From Blastocladiella britannica (taxonomy: Eukaryota; Blastocladiomycota; Blastocladiomycetes; Blastocladiales; Blastocladiaceae): a stretch of 26,639 nucleotides of DNA. Within the stretch, counting starts at the first letter, position 1. Every line of letters begins with the position of its first letter. Below are positions 1 to 8,740 of this stretch, one piece after another. The position numbers were made by a program, and so were the translations under genes. The notes under the pieces were generated by a model. The model had not been told where the DNA came from. It was given only the letters and a program-made list of their open reading frames with translations, and searched no databases. The stretch covers positions 1-26,639 of the forward strand of contig MU624746.1 in assembly GCA_025349905.2 (NCBI GenBank). Direction: 5' to 3'.

Positions 1-450
1 CAACCAGCAGTTGGATCGGGCGCGTCGGGCTCGTCAGCTGCGGCGGGAAGAAAGCGGCCGATGGCCTCGGACGCACGGCGGGGCGGGCATGGATTGGCGA
101 AGCGCCCGCGCAAGGGGAAGTCAACGCGGTCGGTGGTATTGGATCGGTCGTGGAATGACAGCTCGGAATTCCGGTAGCATGATCGGACTGAGATAATGCT
201 CGTGGAATTCCAGCAAGAAAAGGCAACGAGAAAAACAGCTTGGTTTGGCTATTGGAAAAACAAGGACTGAAGAATTCCATTGGCGATAAAACGGACGTTT
301 TTTTCTATGTCACTTCCATCACGGAATTCCAACACCGAAAGTGACCGAATAAAGTTATTTGAAAAAATATATTGGAGCCTTCCAAGGGAAAGTACAAGTA
401 CGGAAAAGACTGGCTCGAGATGAAATGAATCAAAAAAAAAAAAAAAAAGT
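1..450. other. Left-edge flank with no supportable gene
   Basis: I see no recognisable coding region here. A short open frame near 11-196 is arginine-rich and low in complexity, with no family resemblance. The segment is GC-rich up to about 150 and AT-rich after about 230, as expected for the 3' flank of the minus-strand carrier gene that ends at 451. A run of 17 adenines (432-448) lies directly beyond that gene's stop codon. Confidence 0.5.
432..448. repeat. A17 homopolymer run
   Basis: This is an uninterrupted run of 17 A residues on the plus strand (T17 on the coding strand of the adjacent gene), starting 2 bp beyond the stop of the peroxisomal carrier gene. It is probably part of that gene's 3' untranslated region. 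The length is uncertain in the usual way for homopolymers. Confidence 0.8.
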
Positions 451-1805
451 TTATGCTGACACCTGCTTGGCACGCAGACCGGCGATGCTCAAGATAAACA
501 CAGCAAACTTGAACAGCTCCTCCTTGGCCGTGAACAGCAGCGCGGCAGTGAAGATGCTCTGGAACAGCTTGGTCTCGATCCCCTTGTACAGACCTATGGA
601 CCAATTTCGTGGAGTGAATGAGACCTTCATCGATCAAATCAAAAATAAAACGTACCCTTGATGCCCTCGGCCTTGATGATCTTGCGGAACCCGTCCAGCA
701 CCGATGCGTACCGCGCCGACTCGTCCGACTTGGACTGGCGCAGCTGCATGCGCGACTTGACCACAATGTACGGGTACGTGGTTCCGGTAGCAGCCAGCTT
801 GGCCAGGGCACCCAGGATAAACACGTCAAACGCGGACAATGCCACCGACTTGCCGCCGTTGGCATCGCGACGGTACTTTTCCAGGCGGCCGCGGAGGCCT
901 TCAAACGTAGAATATTGGATTACCGGATTTGCCTATCATATTTCTTTGAAAGTGAGGTATAGCTTCGTGTGCAAAGCAAATGAAGACATACCACAAGGAT
1001 CAGAGCCGGGGCAAGTCCCTGCCAGAGCGCCGCGGGGCCTTCCTCGCGAATGATCTGCAGGAACGTCTGGTACGCGGTGGCGGCCTTCTTGGGCTTGATG
1101 GCGGCACCGGGGGCAGCGGTGGCAGACTCGTCGAGCGAGTCCTTCTTGACCGTCATGCGGGTCTGTGATTTTTTCGATGAGTCCAAATCCTTTTCATGAA
1201 GGAAACGGGAAACGTACGTTCACAACCCAGATCGGGTTGGTGGCAAGCACCGTCAGGGACCCGGCAACGGCGCCGGCAACCATGGACTCGACGGTGGACA
1301 TGACGCGACGGCCGGACGCCTTGATGAACGCCGACTTGGTGGACTCGTACGCGCCATAGTACACAAAGTCTTGATGATCATGGTCAAATCAGGACGTGTG
1401 TGCCGAGTAAAAAAAGAAAAATAAGATGAAGTACTGGTGATGGCAATGCCAAACAGAGCCGAGTGCGCGCCAGAGTACAGGCCGGGAATGCCCTCGCGCT
1501 TGATGATCTTTTGCACGCCGTCAAAGAAGCCCTGGTAGTTGTCGGCCGTGTTGCCCGATGACTTTTGCACTTGCATGCGCGAGCTCACGGTAATCAGGCT
1601 TTTTTTTTTGGTATGGTCAATTTTTTTCATTCATTCGTTCATAAGTGATTGAGATGGAAATGAGTTGTGCGTACGGGTACGAGGCCAGAGTGGACACGAT
1701 ACCGCCGGCAGCGCCTATTGAGAAAAGGTGTCAGTTCATTTTCTCAGGTCAGAAAGTGCAACGCGTTCACGTACCGGCAAGAGCGTGGGCAACGTTGTCA
1801 GACAT
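451..1805 (-). CDS. Peroxisomal adenine-nucleotide carrier (PMP47/PMP34/ANT1-type, SLC25 family), 7 exons
   Basis: This is a mitochondrial-carrier-family protein of 325 residues. The family members it most resembles import ATP into peroxisomes for fatty-acid activation. Exons (minus strand): 1805-1775, 1714-1675, 1598-1435, 1369-1218, 1162-992, 932-656, 593-451. All junctions are GT-AG and phases add up to 326 codons. The three carrier repeats are visible: SYPLITVSSRMQVQ near the N-terminus, NPIWVVNTRMTV at the start of repeat two, and TYPYIVVKSRMQ in repeat three. NPIWVVNTRM and NPVIQYSTFE are typical of PMP47/PMP34 proteins rather than mitochondrial ADP/ATP carriers. Between them lies a lysine-rich loop (KKDSLDES and following). 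The start gives MSDNVAHALAG, with the first helix directly after it. It is head-to-head with acyl-CoA oxidase (288 bp apart), which supports a peroxisomal beta-oxidation role. Confidence 0.88.
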
Positions 1806-2093
1806 GGTTTTTAGGGTAGGGGAACTTGAAGATGGCGTTAAGGAAAATTGAAAGAGAAGTCTTTTCGTTGACGGCCTTCAGGGTGATGTTAAGGCGCTCG
1901 CTGGCCCGGACCGAAGTCGAGCATCTGCTGGCCCACGCGCGGGGATCGCCGGGCACTTTGTTTCCTATGGATTTTTCACACTTACGTACGTCACAGATGG
2001 CTTGGCTTGCTCAATGGTTTTGAGTCGCGAACACTTCAAGTCTCGCGCCCTCTTTGACCAAAGAACCAAACCAAAGTCCCAAAAAAAAAAAAA
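1806..2093. promoter_or_regulatory. Shared divergent promoter of carrier and acyl-CoA oxidase
   Basis: These 288 bp separate two start codons pointing away from each other. Visible elements are a TACGTACGTCA stretch near 1984-1994 (palindromic TACGTA plus a TGACG half-site on the other strand) and TTTGACCAAAG near 2053. The acyl-CoA oxidase ATG is preceded by 13 adenines. I could not recognise a convincing oleate-response element by eye. Co-regulation of the pair is inference from layout. Confidence 0.5.
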
Positions 2094-4274
2094 ATGACCA
2101 CCCAGACCGCCGCCTACAAGCAGATCCAGTACCTCCTGGAGGGGGACAACCACAAGAACCGTGCTGCCCTGCGCGAGTTTCTCAAGGACCCGCTGTCCGT
2201 TTTTGCCTCTACATTTTTCTTTTCACGCTTGAGTCTTGGTCCTCATATGCGATCAATTCCTCTAGTTTCGCCCCTCGCTTCAACGTCTCGCTCCGCTACG
2301 AGCGCGAGCTCGCTCTTGAGCGCCTGAAGAAGATTTTCGACAATGGGTACTTGATACTGTTTTTTTTCCATTTATAAATCATCATACTCAATACCATGGA
2401 AACAGATTCATCTCCATCTACGATTTCTGGAAGAACCCGCTCAACGTGTTTGCCGTGCACGAGGTGGTTGGGAACGTTGACGGTTCGGTGGCCACCAAGC
2501 TGACCGTCCAGGTATACATTCTTTTTCAGCTTTGAGATCGATCTTGACATGCATCCATCTCACCTTCCCAAAAAAAAATACAAAAAGGTCAACTTGATGG
2601 GCGGGACCGTCCTCAAGCTCGGCACCAAGCGCCACGACTCGATCGTGCAAGAGTGCGACCGCATGGACGCCATGGGATGCTTTGCGCTGACCGAGCTCGG
2701 CTACGGCAACAACGCGGTCGAGATGGAGTCGACGTCGGTCTGGGACCCCAAGACCAAGGAGTGGATCATTGACACGCCCACCACCCTTTCGCAAAAGTGT
2801 GATCTGTTTATTTTTCTATTCTTGAGGAAAGTAACTCACTCTATGAGAATAGGTACTGGATCACCAACGGCGCCAGCCACGCCAAGTGGTGCGTCGTCTT
2901 TGCCCAGACCTACGTCGGCGGCAAGCACGAGGGCGTGAACGCGTTTGTAGTGCGCATCCGCAACGACGATCTGTCCCCCTCCCCCGGTGTCACGATCCGC
3001 GACATGGGCCACAAGGTATCCATTTTTATTTTTTCGTGTTCACCCATCACAAACTCAACCAAAAAAAAATGAAATAGTTTGGCTGCAACGGTGTCGACAA
3101 CGCCCTGCTCAAGTTCCAGGCCGTGCGCGCGCCGGCCACCGCCATCCTCAACAAATACGCCGACATTGACGCGGCCACCAACACGTTCCACTCGAGCATC
3201 TCTGCCCGCCGCCAGCGGTTCCTGCGTGTTGCCGACCAGCTTCTGTCGGGCCGTCTGTGCATTGCCGCCATGTGCCTGGGTGGGACCAAGACGGTGCTGC
3301 ACACGGCGTTCAAGTACGCGCACTCGCGTCTGACGGTAGGCCCCACGGGCAAGTCGGACACAGCCATCTTTACCTACCAGCTGCAGCAGAACGCGCTGGT
3401 GCCGCTGCTGGCGTACACGATCGGGCTCAACTTTGGCCTCAACTACTGCAAGCAAGAGTGGGCCACCACGTCGCTCAAGGAGAACCCGACCCGCGACGAG
3501 CACGGGAACGTGGTGCTGCTGGCGTGCGTGATCAAGCCGCTGATCACTTGGTCGTTCGAGAACATTGCCACCACGTGCCGCGAGCGGTCCGGTGGCCAGG
3601 GGTACCTGTCGGCCAACATGTTTGGCGCGGCCATTGGGTTCTCGCACGCGGGCATGACCGCCGAGGGCGACAATAGCGTGCTGATGCAGAAGGTGGCCAA
3701 GGAGCTGATGGACGCGGTGCAGCGCGGCGCCGTCAAGTACGCCGACCCCAAGTGGACCAACGGTGACATTTCGACCCCCGAGTCGCTGCTGGCGCTGCTG
3801 TCGACGTACGAGCAGACGATGCTGCGCGAGCTCGCGCACTCGATGAAGACCAAGGTCGGCCAGCAGGGCCAGGCGGTCTTTGACGTGTGGATGGGCCAGG
3901 AGTCGGACCGCATTCAGCAGCTGGCGCGCGCGTACGGCGAGCGGTTGTCGGCCGAGGCGTTCTTCCGCAATGTCGCCCAGGCCAAGGACGGCGCGGCGCC
4001 GATCCTGCGCGAGGTGCTGGACCTGTTCCTGTTGCACGTGATCATTGCCCAGCTGCGCGAGTACATGCTGCGCAAGATTGTGTCGGCCGAGCTCGGAAAC
4101 AAGCTCGTGGAGCGGTACCACGCCATCATCAAGTCGGTGTCCAAGAACTCGATGCCCCTGGTCGAGTCGCTGGGCATTGACGCCGAGACCGTCCGCGCAC
4201 CCATTGCCGGCGACTGGGCCCGCTACAACGAGTACGACAACCAGGGCGAGGTGGTTGCCAAGCCCCGTCTCTAA
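2094..4274 (+). CDS. Peroxisomal acyl-CoA oxidase, 6 exons
   Basis: This FAD enzyme would catalyse the first step of peroxisomal beta-oxidation, converting acyl-CoA to trans-2-enoyl-CoA with H2O2 release. Exons: 2094-2194, 2266-2346, 2406-2511, 2588-2796, 2853-3015, 3078-4274; 618 residues, somewhat shorter than the usual 650-700. Recognisable blocks in order are [35 protein letters not shown] (FAD/substrate region), [32 protein letters not shown] and [11 protein letters not shown]. The Glu of AEGDNS matches the catalytic base of the family. The C-terminus is KPRL; PRL is a non-canonical but plausible type 1 peroxisomal targeting signal. The start is chosen at the first ATG, which sits directly after a run of 13 A. 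The divergent neighbour encodes the peroxisomal ATP carrier, consistent with the assignment. Confidence 0.95.
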
Positions 4275-4397
4275 ATATTCTTTTGATTTTGTCATCGAGA
4301 CCCATCCGAAAGTGAGGAAGCGAATGAAATTTTGATTGAGGCGTGTCCTGCGCCAAATGTGTCCCACACCCAATGCCTGATGCACAGAGATAAAAAG
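4275..4397. terminator. Convergent 3' spacer, acyl-CoA oxidase / AGC kinase
   Basis: This 123 bp AT-rich spacer lies between two facing stop codons and must contain both polyadenylation regions. The only recognisable sequence is an AT-rich stretch directly after the oxidase stop. No gene is present. Confidence 0.5.
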
Positions 4398-6292
4398 TCA
4401 ATCGTTCAGCGAAACGTCCTCGTCCAGCGGCACCAGCTCGTCGCGGAGACTGCTATTGCTACTTCCAGCGATCAGAGCGGCAGCACTGGTCGGCGCAAGC
4501 GCGGGCGACGCCTGCGGGGACCCGGCGGGGCTGGCCGGGAACGCGAAATTGGCAAACACACGGTCGAGCTCGTCGATCGGGTGCGCGAGATCGCCCCATG
4601 CCCCACCGTCGGTCGCCCGCGCCGCCGTGTACCCTTCGGCCACCACCGAGTGCACGCGGCGGACCTTACGCAGCAGCCGCTTCACTTCGCCCTTAATGGT
4701 GTCGGCTGAGGGTGCCGCGGGGGCCGGAACTTGCAACGCTGCCAGCGCGGGCCAGTCGATTCCACGGAACCACGGGTGTGTCTTGAGTTTGGACCAGGTG
4801 GGCCGGTCGTCGGCGGACTTTTGCAGGAGCTGCGACATGAATGAGATCGCATCGCGGGTCAGGTACGCTGGGAACTTGGGCTTGCGCGTGGTGATGCCGA
4901 TTTCCACGTCTTTTGGTGTTTTGCCTGGGAATGGAGGCTATTTTACAATTTGTGAGGAATGAGTATGAATGAATTTGAAATGGACCTCGTACCCCTCCTG
5001 TCATCATGGAGAAGGCAAGGCACCCGAGACCCCAGTGGTCCACGCGCTCGTCATATGGCTTTCGAAGGATCATTTCCGGCGCCTGATATATATGTTTTGT
5101 CAGAGGGTGGTTTGACTCCAAGGAAATAAGAAAATGCCAACAGAACCATGAAATCAAAGGTGCCAACGAATGAGTTTGCCTGGCCTTCTAGATCGGCATG
5201 GAAGGCAAATTTGGCCAATCCGAAATCCGTCAACTAGATCGAAGATGTATGCGTCAGTTCCCTCTGGGATCAACAATGGCAACAAAAACATGTACCTTAA
5301 TGTGACCTGTAAGAAAACACACTCAAATGTCACTAAAGCTGATTCAAAAATTGAATAGGTCCATACCATTTCCATCAATCAACACGTTTTCCATCTGAAG
5401 ATCTCAAAAGCGTCAATAACAAAAATCGATAACAGCCAAAGGAATGCACGCACCTTGACATCGCGATAAATAATTTGCAATGAGTGCAAGTGTTCCAGAG
5501 CGAGGAGAATCTCGGCAATGTAAAATTTGGCCTCGTTTTCTGTGGGGAAGATCAATAGGTAAGCAGACAGTGGCAACAACCAAATCAAAAAGAGCAATAC
5601 CTTTACACCGGCCCTGGGCATTGACATACTCCCACATTTCCCCGCCCTGAGCCCAGTCAAGAACCAAGTACAGGTGCCGCGTGTCCTGGAACGCGTAGCG
5701 CAGCGTGATCAGGAACGGATGCTCGTTGATGCTAGCCAGCAGGTCGCGCTCAATCATGCCATCGCGAAAGATTTTGGGCTGCTGTTGCCCGTCGCGCGTT
5801 GGAGTCGACGGTGGCGACGGGTCAGGCGTCCCCGAGGACTCGCCTTCCACTGTCGCTCCATACGGCGGCCGCTTTGCTGCAGCCTTTCCCTTTTTGGCCT
5901 TGGGCCGCTTGGGGACAAACATCTTGGACATGACCTTCATGGCATAGAGCACACCGGTTTGCGCATGCTGTACCAGATACACTTTGGCGAATCCGCCGGT
6001 CCCGAGAAGTTTCAGAACTGTAAAGTCGTCGGGCGTTAGGTGCGCGGCAACCAGCGACGAGGCCGAGGCGGTCAGGTCCGATTCATCAATATCCGCGTCG
6101 TCTGCCAGAGCCAGCGGCGGAGGTGTTGCTGGCGGCTGCGGCGGCGATGGCGGCGTGCGGAGGGCTGCACATACAATTGTGTTAAAAGCTTAAATTTTTT
6201 TCATGCAGCACGCTTGGCGGCGCCAAATGCGAAATTGGCTACAGACTCTCTCGGGGAAGGAGGTGGGCAGTTGTCGATTCTTCAGTGTCCAT
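4398..6292 (-). CDS. AGC-family Ser/Thr protein kinase, 8 exons including 28-nt and 11-nt micro-exons
   Basis: This 483-residue kinase has exons 6292-6247, 6164-5601, 5539-5454, 5394-5367, 5306-5296, 5233-5147, 5082-4993 and 4937-4398; phases close exactly. Landmarks: glycine loop GTGGFAKVY (70-78), Lys92 in YAMKV, alpha-C Glu154 in MIERDLL, catalytic loop YRDVKMEN (Asp230, Asn235), TDFGLAK (Asp248), activation loop NSFVGTFDFMAPE with Ser266 at the usual PDK1-phosphorylated position, and DHWGLGCL. The C-tail has FANFAF (432-437) where AGC kinases carry FxxF-S/T-F/Y, so the phospho-acceptor is Ala. About 43 extra residues, basic then Ser/Pro-rich, are inserted between Lys92 and Glu154. The N-terminus has a proline-rich stretch. 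Closest feel is S6K/PDK1-like, but I cannot assign a subfamily. The first exon (MDTEESTTAHLL) is inferred: without it no in-frame ATG precedes the glycine loop. Confidence 0.87.
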
Positions 6293-6406
6293 TGATCCAG
6301 TCCGTGTATATGTGTCCGTCCGTGTATTTGGTTTGTGTGTTGCTAAAATACTGCAGTATTCCCTTTCTTGAGCAAAGTCGTGAAGAGAGAATACAATACT
6401 TTAACC
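6293..6406. promoter_or_regulatory. Very short divergent promoter, kinase / TPR protein
   Basis: Only 114 bp separate the inferred kinase start (6292) and the TPR-protein start (6407). Both transcripts must initiate in this spacer or overlap. It contains a short palindrome, AATACTGCAGTATT (6348-6361), which is the only obvious symmetric element. Confidence 0.5.
6348..6361. promoter_or_regulatory. 14-bp perfect palindrome in divergent promoter
   Basis: AATACTGCAGTATT is a perfect inverted repeat lying centrally between the two divergent start codons. A dimeric regulator could bind it. This is sequence symmetry only; the function is unknown. Confidence 0.4.
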
Positions 6407-6526
6407 ATGTCCGCACCCGACGCATCGCACGCAGCCCACCTGATGCTTGCGCTCGAGAAAAAAGAGCTCGGCAACTCGGCCTTCAAGAAGGGCGACATGA
6501 ACACCGGTACCTCCTTGCTTCATTTT

Positions 6527-6557
<31 letters not shown>

Positions 6558-7217
6558 CAATTTTCGACTTATGCGTCCACCCAATACACAGCCCTCCGGT
6601 TCTATCATGAGTCGATCCTGTATTGCTTGGCCATCACTCACTCCAAGTCGTCGCTATCCGGCATCCTGGGTTCTTCGCAACCCCAGAAAAAGTCCCCCGT
6701 GGAGTTAGAGGCCCACAGTCTTTTGGTACTTTTCTTCTTTGAACTTTTCATGGAGTCAAATCTCTGGTCACGAATATGCATCTTGATAGATCTCCATCTA
6801 CTCGAACCAGGCCGCTTGCCACACCAAACTTGAAAAGGTATTTGGATTTTTCCATATCGCACAACTGCTTACTGTAACTTGGATGTTGATCCACAGTGGA
6901 ATCGCGTGATCCAATGCTGCGAAAAGGCCCTTCAGCTGGATGAGAACCATATCAAGTCCCTTTATCGCAAGGGACTTGCCCTTCGACACCTGAAGCGGGT
7001 CGAGAGCGCCATCGAGGTATTGCGTCGCGGCCTCGCCCTGTCGCCTGGAGGTGCTTACTTACTTATGATAGAGTGCGCCAGATTCTCACAGTCCATTACA
7101 AAAATAGAAGCGTCCATTGTCCGAGAGCTCCAAGCGTGCCAGGACCTGGAACGTGCCGCCGAAGCCAAGCAAAAGCAGGAGTTTAAGGGCTTTTTCGGCC
7201 GCGGGGCCGTGTACTGA
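6407..7217 (+). CDS. Small TPR-domain protein, 4 exons
   Basis: This 200-residue protein is made almost entirely of tetratricopeptide-like helices. Exons: 6407-6506, 6592-6725, 6790-6837, 6897-7217. The sequence runs MSAPDASHAAHLML, then ALEKKELGNSAFKKGDMNTA (TPR helix pair 1), YSNQAACHTKLEK (TPR 2), WNRVIQCCEKALQLDE and SLYRKGLALRHLKRVESA (TPR 3), ending FKGFFGRGAVY. The arrangement resembles the TPR regions of TTC9- or FKBP/AIP-like co-chaperone adaptors, but there is no isomerase domain, and I cannot name an orthologue. A 41-nt stretch near 7051-7091 looks intron-like (GT...AG), but removing it breaks the frame, so it is kept as coding. Intron 1 contains a T25 run. Confidence 0.8.
6533..6557. 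repeat. T25 homopolymer in intron
   Basis: This run of 25 thymines on the sense strand lies inside intron 1 of the TPR gene (6507-6591), well upstream of the ACACAG acceptor. Length is likely polymorphic or uncertain. Confidence 0.85.
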
Positions 7218-7252
7218 TTGTGTTCCATTGCAAATCAATACACTATTGTTTA
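7218..7252. terminator. 35-bp convergent spacer, TPR protein / TRM7
   Basis: Only 35 bp separate the two facing stop codons. It contains AATCAATA and ATTG-type AT-rich sequence, so each transcript's 3' end probably runs into the other gene. Confidence 0.5.
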
Positions 7253-8441
7253 CTACAAGGGAGTCCGCTGCCCGTCCGCCTGCCGTTTGCGCTCGACCGC
7301 CTGCTTGTACGCGGGACTGGTTGGGGGCTGCACTGGCGCTAGTGGCGTGTAATCCTCGCCCAAACTGTAGGTCATGTCCGAGTCCCAACCCGAGAGATCG
7401 CCGCATGCGGCAAAGGGGACAATGAAGCGGTTGTAGTCGGTCAATTTGTCGGATGCGGGATCTGCAGTTTGCTTTGGTCAGTTACTGCCCTCGCATAGTA
7501 AGAAAGCACACCTACCGTATTCCAGATCGAGCAGCGGGTTGCGCATGGTGGGTACATAGTCTGCCGGTGGCGCATAATCCTGGCATACAATAAATGCCTC
7601 TGTTGGATCAATGGCAAGTGAGCCAATCCGCATGCGTCAGTTTATGAGAAGAAAGTATGCGAACCAATGGACGAGTTGCGCGACGACCGCGGTTTGGCAC
7701 AGGTAACGCAGCGGAAAAACAGCCGAAGCTGCGAAAAGAGCAGCGTAATGTCCTTGCCGCGAAAGATCTTGGCAACAAAGTCGCCTCCCGGGCGCAAGAC
7801 GTGCGTTGTGATGTTGAGTGCCTGGAATTCCTTGGTCAGTCACAAAAAAAACGCGTCCGTATAAAAAGTACAATTGGGTACCGCGAGCAACAGCTGCGCC
7901 TGTGCGAATTCGTCTGCATCGTGCTGGCCAGTCACTGTATATCAGGAGACGCGTCAAATTACCAAATGATATGGAGAATAACGCGAAAAGTCGAATACCG
8001 TCGGGAGCGCCATCGCAAATCACCAAGTCCGCCAGTTCGCCAGAAAAATGACCAATAATCTCGTTGGCTGTGGCCTCTTTGGTAATGTCGCCCTGCAACT
8101 GCACGACGCCCGGCAGCGGCGCCATGGCCTGCAAGTCCACGGCCACAATCACGGGCTTGTTGTCTTCGTCAGTGCAGTTTTCACTATGCGTACCATAAAA
8201 ACCATTCTTAATGAGGAGTGTATGTGTACAAAGGAGGCATTTAATAGTACACAAGGCGGCGCGAGAGCACCTGCGACCACGAGCCGGGGGCAGCGCAGAG
8301 ATCGACCGCACGCTTGACACCGTCGAGCACGTGAAACTCCTCGTCTACATGCAGCAGCTTGAAGGCGGACCGTGCGCGCCAACCTTGCTCCTTGGCGAGG
8401 CGGTAGTGAATGTCGCGTTTGTCCTTTGATGTGCGACCCAT
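7253..8441 (-). CDS. TRM7: TRM7-type tRNA (2'-O-ribose) methyltransferase, FtsJ family, 6 exons
   Basis: This 292-residue Rossmann methyltransferase is predicted to methylate the ribose at anticodon-loop positions 32 and 34 of tRNAs, as Trm7/FTSJ1 does. Exons: 8441-8251, 8183-7999, 7934-7882, 7821-7665, 7599-7516, 7461-7253. The start [20 protein letters not shown] is nearly identical to the family N-terminus, which fixes the ATG at 8441; a longer frame upstream is discarded. Motifs: RSAFKLL (catalytic Lys), [13 protein letters not shown] (SAM motif I), [11 protein letters not shown] (Asp), VAKIFRGKD (Lys), SSIEAFIVC (Glu), giving the full K-D-K-E tetrad. The C-terminus [15 protein letters not shown] and DPVQPP is diagnostic for Trm7 rather than mitochondrial or ribosomal FtsJ enzymes. 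An alternative acceptor 9 nt upstream of exon 4 would insert EFQ. Confidence 0.95.
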
Positions 8442-8740
8442 ATACTTTGTATTGTTTCTTTGAAGGAGAGGGATCCAATCTCGTGTCATTAGGATTCATG
8501 GAGCACACGCGCATACTACTGTAATACGGTACAAGTGCATACGTATATAGGCACAGGTAGATGCCGCCCACGTGTGTCCTGCGTGCCCGCTTGCCAAGTG
8601 ATATGCGTGGCGTGGCGCATGGCCCTCTCTCACATCGGCAAAAGCTGTAAAGGGAAACCAAAAACGACCAAAAAAAGTCGCCGCCCTTCTTGCTCCCTCG
8701 CCATTCACCCAAGAACGAGTATAAAGGTAAATAAAGGGAG
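8442..8740. promoter_or_regulatory. Divergent promoter, TRM7 / nucleotide-sugar transporter
   Basis: This 299 bp spacer lies between divergent ATGs. TATAAA occurs at 8720-8725 but only about 16 bp before the transporter ATG, too close to be an ordinary TATA box for that start. A TACGTATATA stretch lies near 8539. No gene is visible. Confidence 0.45.

Noticed and set aside
11..196. 61-codon Arg-rich frame at the left edge
   Set aside because: It is short and composition-driven, with no homology cue; not supported as a gene.
2910..4385. 491-codon open frame antisense to acyl-CoA oxidase
   Set aside because: It lies opposite strongly conserved oxidase coding sequence in a GC-rich exon. The product is Arg/His/Leu-rich low complexity, consistent with a shadow frame.
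7051..7091. Intron-like GT...AG segment in the last TPR exon
   Set aside because: It is 41 nt long, so removing it shifts the frame into a premature stop-containing frame. The unspliced reading continues with helix-like sequence to FKGFFGRGAVY.
8719..8726. TATAAA as a TATA box for the nucleotide-sugar transporter
   Set aside because: It is only about 16 bp before the ATG, too close for a TATA box directing an upstream start site; it may be a chance AT-rich leader.
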